Shown here piece by piece: positions 1 through 6,617 of a DNA stretch of 16,930 nucleotides. The notes below the pieces were generated by a model. It was not told the origin of the DNA. It made no database searches and saw only the letters and a program-made list of their open reading frames with translations. The stretch is taken from positions 1 to 16,930 of the forward strand of contig CAJUOE010000256.1 of NCBI GenBank assembly GCA_910587895.1, given 5' to 3'. Made by a program: the position numbers and the translations under genes. Numbering within the stretch: position 1 is the first letter of the stretch; the number at the start of each line of letters is the position of its first letter. This DNA is from an uncultured Lachnospiraceae bacterium. Lineage in GTDB: Bacteria; Bacillota; Clostridia; Lachnospirales; Lachnospiraceae.

Positions 1-14
1 AATGGTGTGCATAG

Positions 15-49
15 AAAAATGCCTGCATTCCAAAACGAAATACAGGCAT
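15..49 (-). terminator. Hairpin with U-tract on the minus strand
   Basis: ATGCCTG (19-25) pairs with CAGGCAT (43-49), and with a G-T wobble the stem extends inward to about 11 bp. On the minus strand the stem is followed at once by five T residues (15-19 region), the form of an intrinsic terminator. On the + strand no T run follows directly. It could end a gene converging from outside, act in both directions, or end a short minus-strand transcript. Direction is uncertain. Confidence 0.45.
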
Positions 50-114
50 CATCCACACTAAATTTTAGATATTTTACCTGTCTACTTGACAAGGGGCATA
101 TCATTATTAGGTGG

Positions 115-128
115 TTACTTTTTTGTAA
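115..128. promoter_or_regulatory. Candidate operator, TTAC-N6-GTAA
   Basis: A perfect 4+4 palindrome with a six-T centre (TTAC TTTTTT GTAA). It sits about 57 bp upstream of the -35 of the hxlR-type operon. HxlR-family dimers bind short AT-rich palindromes near their own genes, so it is a plausible autoregulatory site. The distance from the promoter and the AT-rich background make this only a candidate. Confidence 0.3.
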
Positions 129-184
129 GTTTTGTGTGATTTAGCCGTCTAAGCATGAAAAATTTTTTTGTGTTAGATTATGAG

Positions 185-213
185 TTGATTAAAGAAGCGC
201 ATTACATTATAAT
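185..213 (+). promoter_or_regulatory. Promoter of the redox operon
   Basis: TTGATT (185-190), a 17-bp spacer and a consensus TATAAT (208-213) form a good housekeeping promoter. The start point should fall near 220, giving a ~40-nt leader before the ATG at 262. An inverted pair TTACA (202-206) / TGTAA (219-223) straddles the -10, where a repressor would block polymerase. Confidence 0.75.
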
Positions 214-261
214 TTGAGTGTAACATTTATTTTGATATGCAAAAAGAAAAGAGGTATTGCT

Positions 262-585
262 ATGGTTAAGAAAGAAGAACTCCCGGCTTGCCCGGTTGCT
301 ACAACCGTACAGCTTATCGGGAATAAATGGAAACTATTGATTATGCGTAATCTCCGTGTCAGGCCGTGGCGGTTTAATGAGCTTCAAAAATCATTAGAGG
401 GTATCAGTCAGAAAGTTTTAACAGACAGTTTACGCTCTATGGAAAGTGATGGGATTGTTACCCGTACTGCATATCCTGAAGTGCCGCCAAGAGTGGAATA
501 TGCCCTTAGTGAATTGGGGGAGTCCATGCTTCCGATTATTAACGCTATGGAAACGTGGGGGATAGAGTATAAAAAACAGCAGTAG
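262..585 (+). CDS. HxlR-family transcriptional regulator
   Basis: A 107-residue winged-helix DNA-binding protein. The N-terminal CPVATT..LIGNKWKLLIMRNL segment, then the RFNELQKSLEGISQKVLTDSLRSMESDGIV recognition-helix/wing region and the PPRVEYALSELG stretch, are diagnostic for HxlR. Cys10 lies at the conserved Cys that works as a thiol switch in relatives such as YodB and CatR of Bacillus, which sense quinones and electrophiles. ATG 262 is preferred: GAGG at 251-254 gives a 7-nt spacing, and the upstream in-frame TTG at 214 lies directly beside the -10 box, before the expected transcript start. It heads an operon with two flavin oxidoreductase genes. Redox-sensing repression of itself and these genes is inferred from family and context; the effector is unknown. 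Confidence 0.9.
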   Translation: MVKKEELPACPVATTVQLIGNKWKLLIMRNLRVRPWRFNELQKSLEGISQKVLTDSLRSMESDGIVTRTAYPEVPPRVEYALSELGESMLPIINAMETWGIEYKKQQ

Positions 586-659
586 AAAAGAAAGTACATT
601 CAGATTTTGTGAAGATCCAATCGGAATTGAATTTGCAGAGAACACGGAGGAAAATATAA

Positions 660-1172
660 ATGGTTTTAATGGTTGATACAACAGCGAAACATATAGGAAA
701 AGCAATGGCAGAAGAATTGTTTCGCAGCGGTGAAAATGCAGCTGAGTTTGAGTTGATTGACACCACGGGGATGCAGATTTCGCACTGTGTGGGATGTAAT
801 TACTGTTGGCTGAAAACGCCGGGCGTATGTTCCATTCGGGACGATTATGAGCCGATTTTGAGAAAGATAAGCAAAGCTGACCAAGTCTGGCTGATTTCGG
901 ATACACACTTTGGATTTGTTTCCTGGCAAACAAAAAACATAGTAGACAGGATTTTGCCGCTTGTCACTATGTATCTGAAATTCAAAGACGGACAGATGCG
1001 CCATGTAATGCGCTATGATCATCAGCCAGATATTGGGATTGTCTATACCGGAGAAGGCGACCAGGATTACCTGGAGCGGTGGTGTCAGCGTACTGCGCTA
1101 AATCTGGGGAGTCGTTCACTGGGAGTCTTTTCTGAAAGCAGCAAAAAGGAGGCGGTTTCATGCATGTTATAA
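660..1172 (+). CDS. Flavodoxin-fold oxidoreductase with iron-sulfur-flavoprotein-like Cys cluster
   Basis: A 170-residue cytoplasmic protein of the NADPH-dependent FMN reductase/flavodoxin class. The segment C43-x2-C46-x2-C49-x7-C57 followed by IRDDYEPILRKISKADQVWLIS is typical; this Cys spacing fits the CX2CX2CX4-7C ligand motif of iron-sulfur flavoproteins. The usual N-terminal flavin-phosphate loop (GSPR-type) is missing; the protein starts MVLMVDTTAKHIGKAM. GGAGG at 646-650 is 9 nt from ATG 660, so the short N terminus looks genuine. Its last 13 bases overlap the next gene, which carries a GSPR loop, suggesting that the two are made in step and may form a complex. Reduction of quinones, nitro compounds or azo compounds is possible; the substrate cannot be read from the sequence. 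Confidence 0.75.
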   Translation: MVLMVDTTAKHIGKAMAEELFRSGENAAEFELIDTTGMQISHCVGCNYCWLKTPGVCSIRDDYEPILRKISKADQVWLISDTHFGFVSWQTKNIVDRILPLVTMYLKFKDGQMRHVMRYDHQPDIGIVYTGEGDQDYLERWCQRTALNLGSRSLGVFSESSKKEAVSCML

Positions 1173-1837
1173 TTATCAACGGAAGCCCACGGGTACAGAA
1201 ATACAGCAACACAGAGAAAATCATTGCTGCCTTTGCAAAGGGACTGGCAGAAAAAGAAATTACCTTTGAAACATATGCAATTTCCGACCGAAAAACATGG
1301 GACATCATTCGTGATGCTTATATAAAAAACGATGAAATCCTCATTGCGCTGCCATTATATGTAGAGTGCGTACCCGGACTCCTTTTGGAATTTTTAGAAA
1401 CTCTTCCCAAAAAGGACGAGCATACAAGGCTTTCATTTCTTTTGCAAAGCGGTTTCGCGGAGGGATGCCAGCTTCGCTGCGGCGAAGCATTTCTGGAAAA
1501 GTTACCGAAATATTTGGGCGTTCGTTACGGCGGCTGTCTGGTTAAAGGAGATAATTTCGGGATCCGGTTTTTAGGTGAGGAGAAACAGGCTCAGATTACA
1601 AAACCATATCAGGCAATGGGCGAACTGTTTGCAGAGGGAGACGGTTTCTTCCGTGAAGAAGCCAAAAAATTTACCGGCCCGGAATATTTTCCATTTCCTG
1701 TGCGCCTGATGATGGGATTGGTATTCAAAACCTTTGCGAAAAAAATGTTTCAGAAAGTGGCGGCATCGTGGGGGTGCCATGTATCGCTTGATGAAAGAGT
1801 ATGGGAAACAGGTTCTAACGGGGAAAATAGGGCCTAA
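1160..1837 (+). CDS. NAD(P)H-dependent flavin oxidoreductase, flavodoxin fold
   Basis: A 225-residue protein with the flavodoxin-like beta-strand/phosphate loop MHVIIINGSPRVQKYSNTEKII at the N terminus (GSPR at 8-11, SNT at 16-18), then the second strand and ILIALPLYVECVPGLLLEFLE, where flavin-binding enzymes of this class have aD.ii...PvY....P..lk.f. The C-terminal ~60 residues (FPFPVRLMMGLVFKTFAKKMFQ) are basic and aromatic, with no known motif I can name. AAGGAGG sits 7 nt before ATG 1160, inside the end of the preceding gene. No signal peptide is present. It is the last gene of the HxlR-headed operon and precedes a strong terminator. A role in electrophile or quinone detoxification is inferred from the regulator class. 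Confidence 0.8.
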   Translation: MHVIIINGSPRVQKYSNTEKIIAAFAKGLAEKEITFETYAISDRKTWDIIRDAYIKNDEILIALPLYVECVPGLLLEFLETLPKKDEHTRLSFLLQSGFAEGCQLRCGEAFLEKLPKYLGVRYGGCLVKGDNFGIRFLGEEKQAQITKPYQAMGELFAEGDGFFREEAKKFTGPEYFPFPVRLMMGLVFKTFAKKMFQKVAASWGCHVSLDERVWETGSNGENRA

Positions 1838-1967
1838 GAAAAATTTCGGTTTGCAGAAAAAAAATTTAGCGATTTTCTGAAGAAATAGCAGGGATGTAAA
1901 TTTCTGCTTGCAAATCAATATGAATTTTCCTACAAAATAAAATTTGGGGGATGTAAGATATAGGAAT
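1838..1967. other. AT-rich spacer with short imperfect repeats
   Basis: No coding signal. GGGATGTAA occurs at 1891-1899 and again at 1948-1956. AAATTTC-nG-nTTGCA occurs at about 1841-1855 and 1898-1912. These look like degenerate duplications between the last redox gene and its terminator. No function can be assigned. Confidence 0.4.
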
Positions 1968-2012
1968 AAAACCCCTGCAAATGGTGTCAAAATGCTATTT
2001 GCAGGGGTTTTT
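1968..2012 (+). terminator. Intrinsic terminator, perfect 15-bp stem
   Basis: AAAACCCCTGCAAAT (1968-1982) and ATTTGCAGGGGTTTT (1997-2011) pair perfectly around a 14-nt loop, and T continues to 2012. The A run on the left makes it able to work in both directions. It closes the redox operon and insulates the giant surface gene. Confidence 0.9.
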
Positions 2013-2075
2013 ATGCGTTTAATTAAAAGCCACATGCAGATTATACCCGAAAAAGTGCGAATTATTCAGAAAATG

Positions 2076-2104
2076 CAGAAAAAAACAATTGATAATATTA
2101 TAAT
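2076..2104 (+). promoter_or_regulatory. Possible promoter for the giant surface protein
   Basis: A perfect TATAAT lies at 2099-2104, but the -35 region 17 bp upstream (around 2076-2081, GCAGAAA) is poor. It is the only good -10 between the terminator at 2012 and the gene start. If used, the leader is about 80 nt. A weak -35 would suggest dependence on an activator. Confidence 0.4.
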
Positions 2105-2193
2105 GGAAAAAAATCGACAGACCAGTCAGGTGGGGAATTACTTATGGAAAATCAGGGAGAGGTAAAAGAAGGATGGAAGTTAGAAGGAGAAAA

Positions 2194-5100
2194 ATGATAC
2201 ACAAAATTTTGGCAGTTGTCGTATCTGTTTGTATGCTGCTTACGGCACAGCCATTTTATGGGAAGGCTGTCAAGGTGCAGGCAGCGGAGGAACCAGCAGG
2301 CAATGCGGATGCTAGGGCAGTGGATGCGGGTCATGAAGGCCATGCAGGCTGGACAGCGGTTACGGCAAATGATGAAAATGCCGTGGAATGGACGGGCGGA
2401 AATTACTATTTAGGGAATAATGTGACGATGGGCACGATTACCATTACGGGCGAGGTCACATTATGCCTAAATGGAAAGACCCTGACGCATTCCGGCGAGA
2501 CTGGAAGCGCCATCGTGGTGGAATCTGGCGGCAAGTTCACGCTGTGCGACTGCAAGGATCAGTGGGGGCATGCGGGCGGTTTTGATGAAACGACGAAACA
2601 GTCCTCTTACACGTTGACGGGCACGGGCGGAAAAATCACGGGCGGGAAAGGCACGCCCGTAAAATATACGATGGGTCAGTCGGGTACGACATGTTATTAT
2701 GTAGGGGGAGGCGTTTATGTGCAGTCGAACGCCGTCTTTTCCATGACGGGCGGCGCGATTATGGACAATGACGTAAGCGTGCAGACGGATGATGGTCAAA
2801 ATTATACTGCCCGAGAGTATCATGGAGGGGGAGTTTATGTAAAAGACAGTGGCGCGTTTCATATGTCTGGAGGCGTGATCGTGGGAAATAAGGCAGGCAG
2901 CGGAGGAGGGGTTTATGTAGGTTCTCCGCAAAATGACCCGACGACGCCTTCCGCCGAGTTTCACATGTCAGGCGACGCGGTTATTATGAATAACGACGGG
3001 GGCGGATGCATTATTATGCCGCATAAACGTTTTGACATGGATGGCGGGGAGATTATAGGAAATATAGATGAATTTAAAGGCGGTGTTGAAATAGCGAAAA
3101 ATGCAATTTTTTATATGAGAAACGGAAAGATAGAGGGAAATAGGTCTTCTGCTCCAAGTTTTGCTGCTGGCGTATACTTGATTGATGATTCTTTTGCATA
3201 TCTGTCTGGCGGTTCTATCCGATATAATTTGAACACGGCGCAAATGGGAAATTTTCGCGCGGGAGGAGTGCGGATGACCAGTTCCGCAACAAAATGTAAG
3301 ATTTCTGGCGGGATTACGATTACGGATAACTATGTCAATGATTCTGAAAACAATGTTTTATTAACCCTTCAAGCGACGATGGAAACGGTCGGCGAATTAT
3401 CAGGACACATCGGCGTCACGACCGCCAAAAAACCAAATTCCTTTTCGGAAACGGACACGACCGAGCCCAACAAGCCATATGTGACCGCCGTATGGGGCGG
3501 AGCGGTGGAAGAAGGGGGAACGAATTACCAGATCACGGAAGAGGACCTTTCCCATTTTTCCAGCGACGAGGGGTACGCCGTCCTATTAAAAGAGGATAAG
3601 AAAACGGAGAATAACCGCGGAAACGTGCTTGTCATCGGAAGCGACCTTGTGGTAAGCGACGCGGCCACGGGCGAAAAGATAGCGCTTTCTCCGACATTTG
3701 ACATAAACACGAAATCCTACACGGCCACGGTGGAACACGGCGTTTCGAGCGTGGCGGTCGTGCCCGCATTGGCAAAACCGACCACGATGACGATCCAGAA
3801 CGCGGACCATGCGTCGGCGGCAGACATAGCAGATACGGATAACATACCGCTGGCTGTGGGAGTGAATACGATCAAGGTGACGGAGAGTGATAGCAATACG
3901 GTCTATACGGTCGTAATTACCAGGGAAGAAATAAAAGAGAATCCGGTGACCGTCACCGCCTATAAAGACGGCGAAAAATGGGCGGACTGCCCTTACCGAC
4001 ATAAGCTGACTGCCGACAATGGGGCGACTTTTGTCACAGACCTTACTTCCGTGCCCGACGGTACATACAAATTATACAGTGATGATACTGACACGGGCGT
4101 GGCCGTGACCGTGGTGGGTGCGGCAGTTTCCGCCAGGGCGGATTACTATACTGTGACGTTCTACGATAAAGGCACGCCGTTTACAACTCCCACCCCGCAG
4201 ATCATCCTCAAAGGCCAATCCGCGTCTGCGCCCGAAAGGAATCCGACGAAAACGGGTCACAAATTCAAGGGCTGGTTCACGCAAGACGGAGGCAGTGAGA
4301 AATACGATTTCGATGCGAAAGTGACGAAAACGACTTCTGTTTACGCGGGCTTCGAGGCGAAGGTTTATACTATAACATACAATAAAAACGGCGGCAAGAT
4401 AGAGAACGAGAGCAATTATACGAGCTACACCTACGGCGTGGGTCTGACGCTGCCGATTCCGACAAAGAAGGGGTATTCCTTCACAGGCTGGTATGACAAC
4501 GAGGATCTAAACGGGGATGCAGTTGCCAATATTTCCGCTACAGACACCGGGGATAAGGAATACTGGGCAAAATGGACGGATGATATCGCACCGGTAATTG
4601 GCGTATTGGAATACAGCTACCAGCCGAAAAACCTCTGGCACTGGCTGATCGGGAAAGACAGCCTCACGATAACAGTGCCCGTAACAGAAGAAGGCAGCGG
4701 GGCAGATGAAATCATCTATACCGTAACGCCGACTGGCGGCACGGCAAAACAGGAAACCGCAGAAATAAAAAATGGAAAGGCAGAGATCACCTTGTTCCCG
4801 GATTTCAAAGGAACGGTTTCGATTACCTGCACCGATAAGGCGGGTAACATATCCTCAGGCGTGGCCGTGGAGGCAGGCTTGGATGCAGACGCAAACGGAA
4901 TTATCCTTGAAGATAACGCACCGGAGATTGCCTTTCAGGCGAAAAATGCCGAACGAATGCAGTCGGGAGAGTATGAGTCGGCTCCTGATATTGCCGTGAC
5001 CGTAACGGACGACAAGGACAATGCGGTTTCCGGCGGAATTGCCTCTGTCAGCTATCAGGTCGGAGACGGAGCTGTTAAGGCGGTAGATCATGACTATACG

Positions 5101-6462
5101 ACAAGCATGGTCGTAAATGACAGCTTTATCATTCCGGCAAGCGAGATTCCCACCGGGGAAACGGTCATTTCCGTAACAGCAAAGGATCATGCAGGGAACA
5201 GCGTTACCGAAAGGATGACCATTAAAGTACATGATTCCAGTGATCCGCCAGGAGATATGGGAACCGTCAGCAAAGATGTGGAAAAGGACGAAAAAGCCCC
5301 GGACACCACGCTTTCCACCAGCAAAGAAGAACTGGCAGACATCATTCTCACAGAGGAAGAAAAAGCACAGGTAGAAAACGGGACGGACATCAAATTTATC
5401 CTTGACGTAAAAGACGCCGGGGACACCGTCACAAGCGACGACAAGGCAGCGGTACAGGAGGCATTAAGCAAAAGTGGCGCAGCCAAAGGCTTTGTCGTCG
5501 GGCAGTATCTTGACATCAGCCTCTTTAAGGTAATTGGGGCAGACCGCAGCGCCATCTCCCAGACGGCAAGAAAACTAACCATTGTCATTGAAGTGCCTGA
5601 CAGCCTAAAAAGTGAAGACAGTGGGAAACCACGTACTTATGCCATCATTTGTGTACATGAAGGCGTGGCAGAGACGCTGGTGGATTTAGATAACAATGAT
5701 GACACGATTACCATGGAAACTGATCGGTTCTCTGCCTATGCGATTGTCTATAGCCAGGCGGGTAGCGGGGAAGATGACCCCACCACGCCAGACGACCCGA
5801 CACCGACACCGGACGATCCAAAACCGAAACCGCCAGCCAAGGAACAGCAGCCAGACAAGGAAAAGGGATCCACAGAAATCCATTCCGGTCTGAAAGGTTC
5901 CTGGAAGGGAGAGAAACTTCAGGTCACATGGGGAAGGGTAACCGGTGCGGACGGTTACAGCGTCTATGTGCAATATTGTGGCAAGGACTTTGGCGCCAAA
6001 TCGCTGAACCAGGTAAAGGGCGGCAAAAAGACGAAGTTTACTGTCAAAAAGGTAAACGGCCAAAAACTGGATACCACAAAGAACTTCAAAATGTACGTCG
6101 TGGCATGGAAATGGAAGAATGGGAAAAAGAGCGCCCTTGCCAGAACCTTAATCATCCACGTTGCAGGCAAAGACAGCGCGAGGTATACTAACATCAGAAA
6201 CATTCAGGTAAAGAAAACCTCCTATATGCTGAAAAAAGGCGGTACTGTAACGCTCAGACCAAAAGCCATCCTGCAGGATAAGCGGAAACTACAGCTTTCA
6301 GCAGCCCATGCCAGGGAGTTCTACTATCTGAGCAGCAATAAAAAGGTGGCGACGGTAACGGAAGGTGGAAAGATAAAGGCAAAAGGAACAGGAAACTGCA
6401 CCATATATGTTTTGGCGAAAGACGGATGCAAGCGCAAAATTAAGATAAAAGTAAAGAAATAA
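2194..6462 (+). CDS. Giant secreted multidomain surface protein (beta-helix, B repeats, Fn3/Big_2 tail)
   Basis: Numbered from the alternative upstream ATG at 2173, the protein is 1429 residues. A signal peptide (KILAVVVSVCMLLTAQPFYG...VQA) ends near 37. Residues ~80-400 carry repeated GGGVYV...FHMSGG.I..N units, a right-handed beta-helix of the pectin-lyase-like type. Residues ~495-585 end in YTVVITRE, a cadherin-like beta-sandwich. Two InlB-type B repeats (GHKFKGWFTQDGG; GYSFTGWYDNED) occupy ~658-802. Ig-like domains with TDKAGN/KDHAGN signatures span ~805-1020, a domain ending TDRFSAYAIVY ~1045-1195, a DDP/TP-rich linker ~1196-1235, an Fn3-like domain 1236-1332 and a Lys-rich Big_2-like domain 1338-1429. 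There is no LPXTG anchor or SLH domain. AAGGAG at 2184-2189 favours ATG 2194; GGGAGAGG 10 nt before 2173 leaves that start possible. An adhesin or matrix role is inferred. Confidence 0.88.
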   Translation: MIHKILAVVVSVCMLLTAQPFYGKAVKVQAAEEPAGNADARAVDAGHEGHAGWTAVTANDENAVEWTGGNYYLGNNVTMGTITITGEVTLCLNGKTLTHSGETGSAIVVESGGKFTLCDCKDQWGHAGGFDETTKQSSYTLTGTGGKITGGKGTPVKYTMGQSGTTCYYVGGGVYVQSNAVFSMTGGAIMDNDVSVQTDDGQNYTAREYHGGGVYVKDSGAFHMSGGVIVGNKAGSGGGVYVGSPQNDPTTPSAEFHMSGDAVIMNNDGGGCIIMPHKRFDMDGGEIIGNIDEFKGGVEIAKNAIFYMRNGKIEGNRSSAPSFAAGVYLIDDSFAYLSGGSIRYNLNTAQMGNFRAGGVRMTSSATKCKISGGITITDNYVNDSENNVLLTLQATMETVGELSGHIGVTTAKKPNSFSETDTTEPNKPYVTAVWGGAVEEGGTNYQITEEDLSHFSSDEGYAVLLKEDKKTENNRGNVLVIGSDLVVSDAATGEKIALSPTFDINTKSYTATVEHGVSSVAVVPALAKPTTMTIQNADHASAADIADTDNIPLAVGVNTIKVTESDSNTVYTVVITREEIKENPVTVTAYKDGEKWADCPYRHKLTADNGATFVTDLTSVPDGTYKLYSDDTDTGVAVTVVGAAVSARADYYTVTFYDKGTPFTTPTPQIILKGQSASAPERNPTKTGHKFKGWFTQDGGSEKYDFDAKVTKTTSVYAGFEAKVYTITYNKNGGKIENESNYTSYTYGVGLTLPIPTKKGYSFTGWYDNEDLNGDAVANISATDTGDKEYWAKWTDDIAPVIGVLEYSYQPKNLWHWLIGKDSLTITVPVTEEGSGADEIIYTVTPTGGTAKQETAEIKNGKAEITLFPDFKGTVSITCTDKAGNISSGVAVEAGLDADANGIILEDNAPEIAFQAKNAERMQSGEYESAPDIAVTVTDDKDNAVSGGIASVSYQVGDGAVKAVDHDYTTSMVVNDSFIIPASEIPTGETVISVTAKDHAGNSVTERMTIKVHDSSDPPGDMGTVSKDVEKDEKAPDTTLSTSKEELADIILTEEEKAQVENGTDIKFILDVKDAGDTVTSDDKAAVQEALSKSGAAKGFVVGQYLDISLFKVIGADRSAISQTARKLTIVIEVPDSLKSEDSGKPRTYAIICVHEGVAETLVDLDNNDDTITMETDRFSAYAIVYSQAGSGEDDPTTPDDPTPTPDDPKPKPPAKEQQPDKEKGSTEIHSGLKGSWKGEKLQVTWGRVTGADGYSVYVQYCGKDFGAKSLNQVKGGKKTKFTVKKVNGQKLDTTKNFKMYVVAWKWKNGKKSALARTLIIHVAGKDSARYTNIRNIQVKKTSYMLKKGGTVTLRPKAILQDKRKLQLSAAHAREFYYLSSNKKVATVTEGGKIKAKGTGNCTIYVLAKDGCKRKIKIKVKK

Positions 6463-6516
6463 AACAGCAGTTCTGCAAGAGGACGGGTGCGTGATGCCCC
6501 GTCCTCCTGTTTTATA
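6461..6516 (+). terminator. Intrinsic terminator after the giant surface gene
   Basis: GAGGACGGG (6479-6487) pairs with CCCGTCCTC (6498-6506). The outer AAAACAG (6461-6467) can pair with CTGTTTT (6507-6513), which also supplies the T tract. The stem starts at the stop codon of the gene. Confidence 0.85.
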
Positions 6517-6523
6517 AATCTAA

Positions 6524-6552
6524 TTGTATTTTTTCTCTGATAATGGTACAAT
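6524..6552 (+). promoter_or_regulatory. Extended -10 promoter of the BspA-type LRR gene
   Basis: TTGTAT (6524-6529), a 17-bp spacer and TACAAT (6547-6552), preceded by ATGG, which supplies the TGn extended -10 element. It lies just after the preceding terminator, so the gene is an independent unit. The same form recurs at 8305 and 12733. Confidence 0.75.
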
Positions 6553-6617
6553 ATTGATACGGAAGGGTGAACAACTGAGCCGGTAAGAGCTCTGGGATTA
6601 CAAAGGAGGATTTGTTT

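Larger units (their letters stand above)
1..184. other. Non-coding left edge
   Basis: No supportable gene lies between the window edge and the first promoter. The stretch is AT-rich and holds an edge hairpin (15-49), an isolated TTGACA at 86-91 with no -10 at a workable distance, and a TTAC-N6-GTAA palindrome at 115-128. Any gene to the left lies outside the window. Confidence 0.7.

Noticed and set aside
86..91. Consensus TTGACA as a -35 box
   Set aside because: At 16-18 bp downstream there is no -10-like sequence; the clear promoter lies at 185-213.
214..261. Upstream TTG extension of the HxlR gene
   Set aside because: The TTG directly follows the TATAAT -10 box (208-213), before the expected transcript start; ATG 262 has a good ribosome site.
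1944..2165. 73-codon frame running through the terminator
   Set aside because: It crosses the perfect terminator hairpin, has no ribosome site and shows low-complexity content.
2400..3400. Beta-helix region as an active pectate lyase or other polysaccharide lyase
   Set aside because: Only structural GGVYV/MSGG repeats are visible; no catalytic Asp/Lys/Arg cluster of a known lyase family could be recognised.
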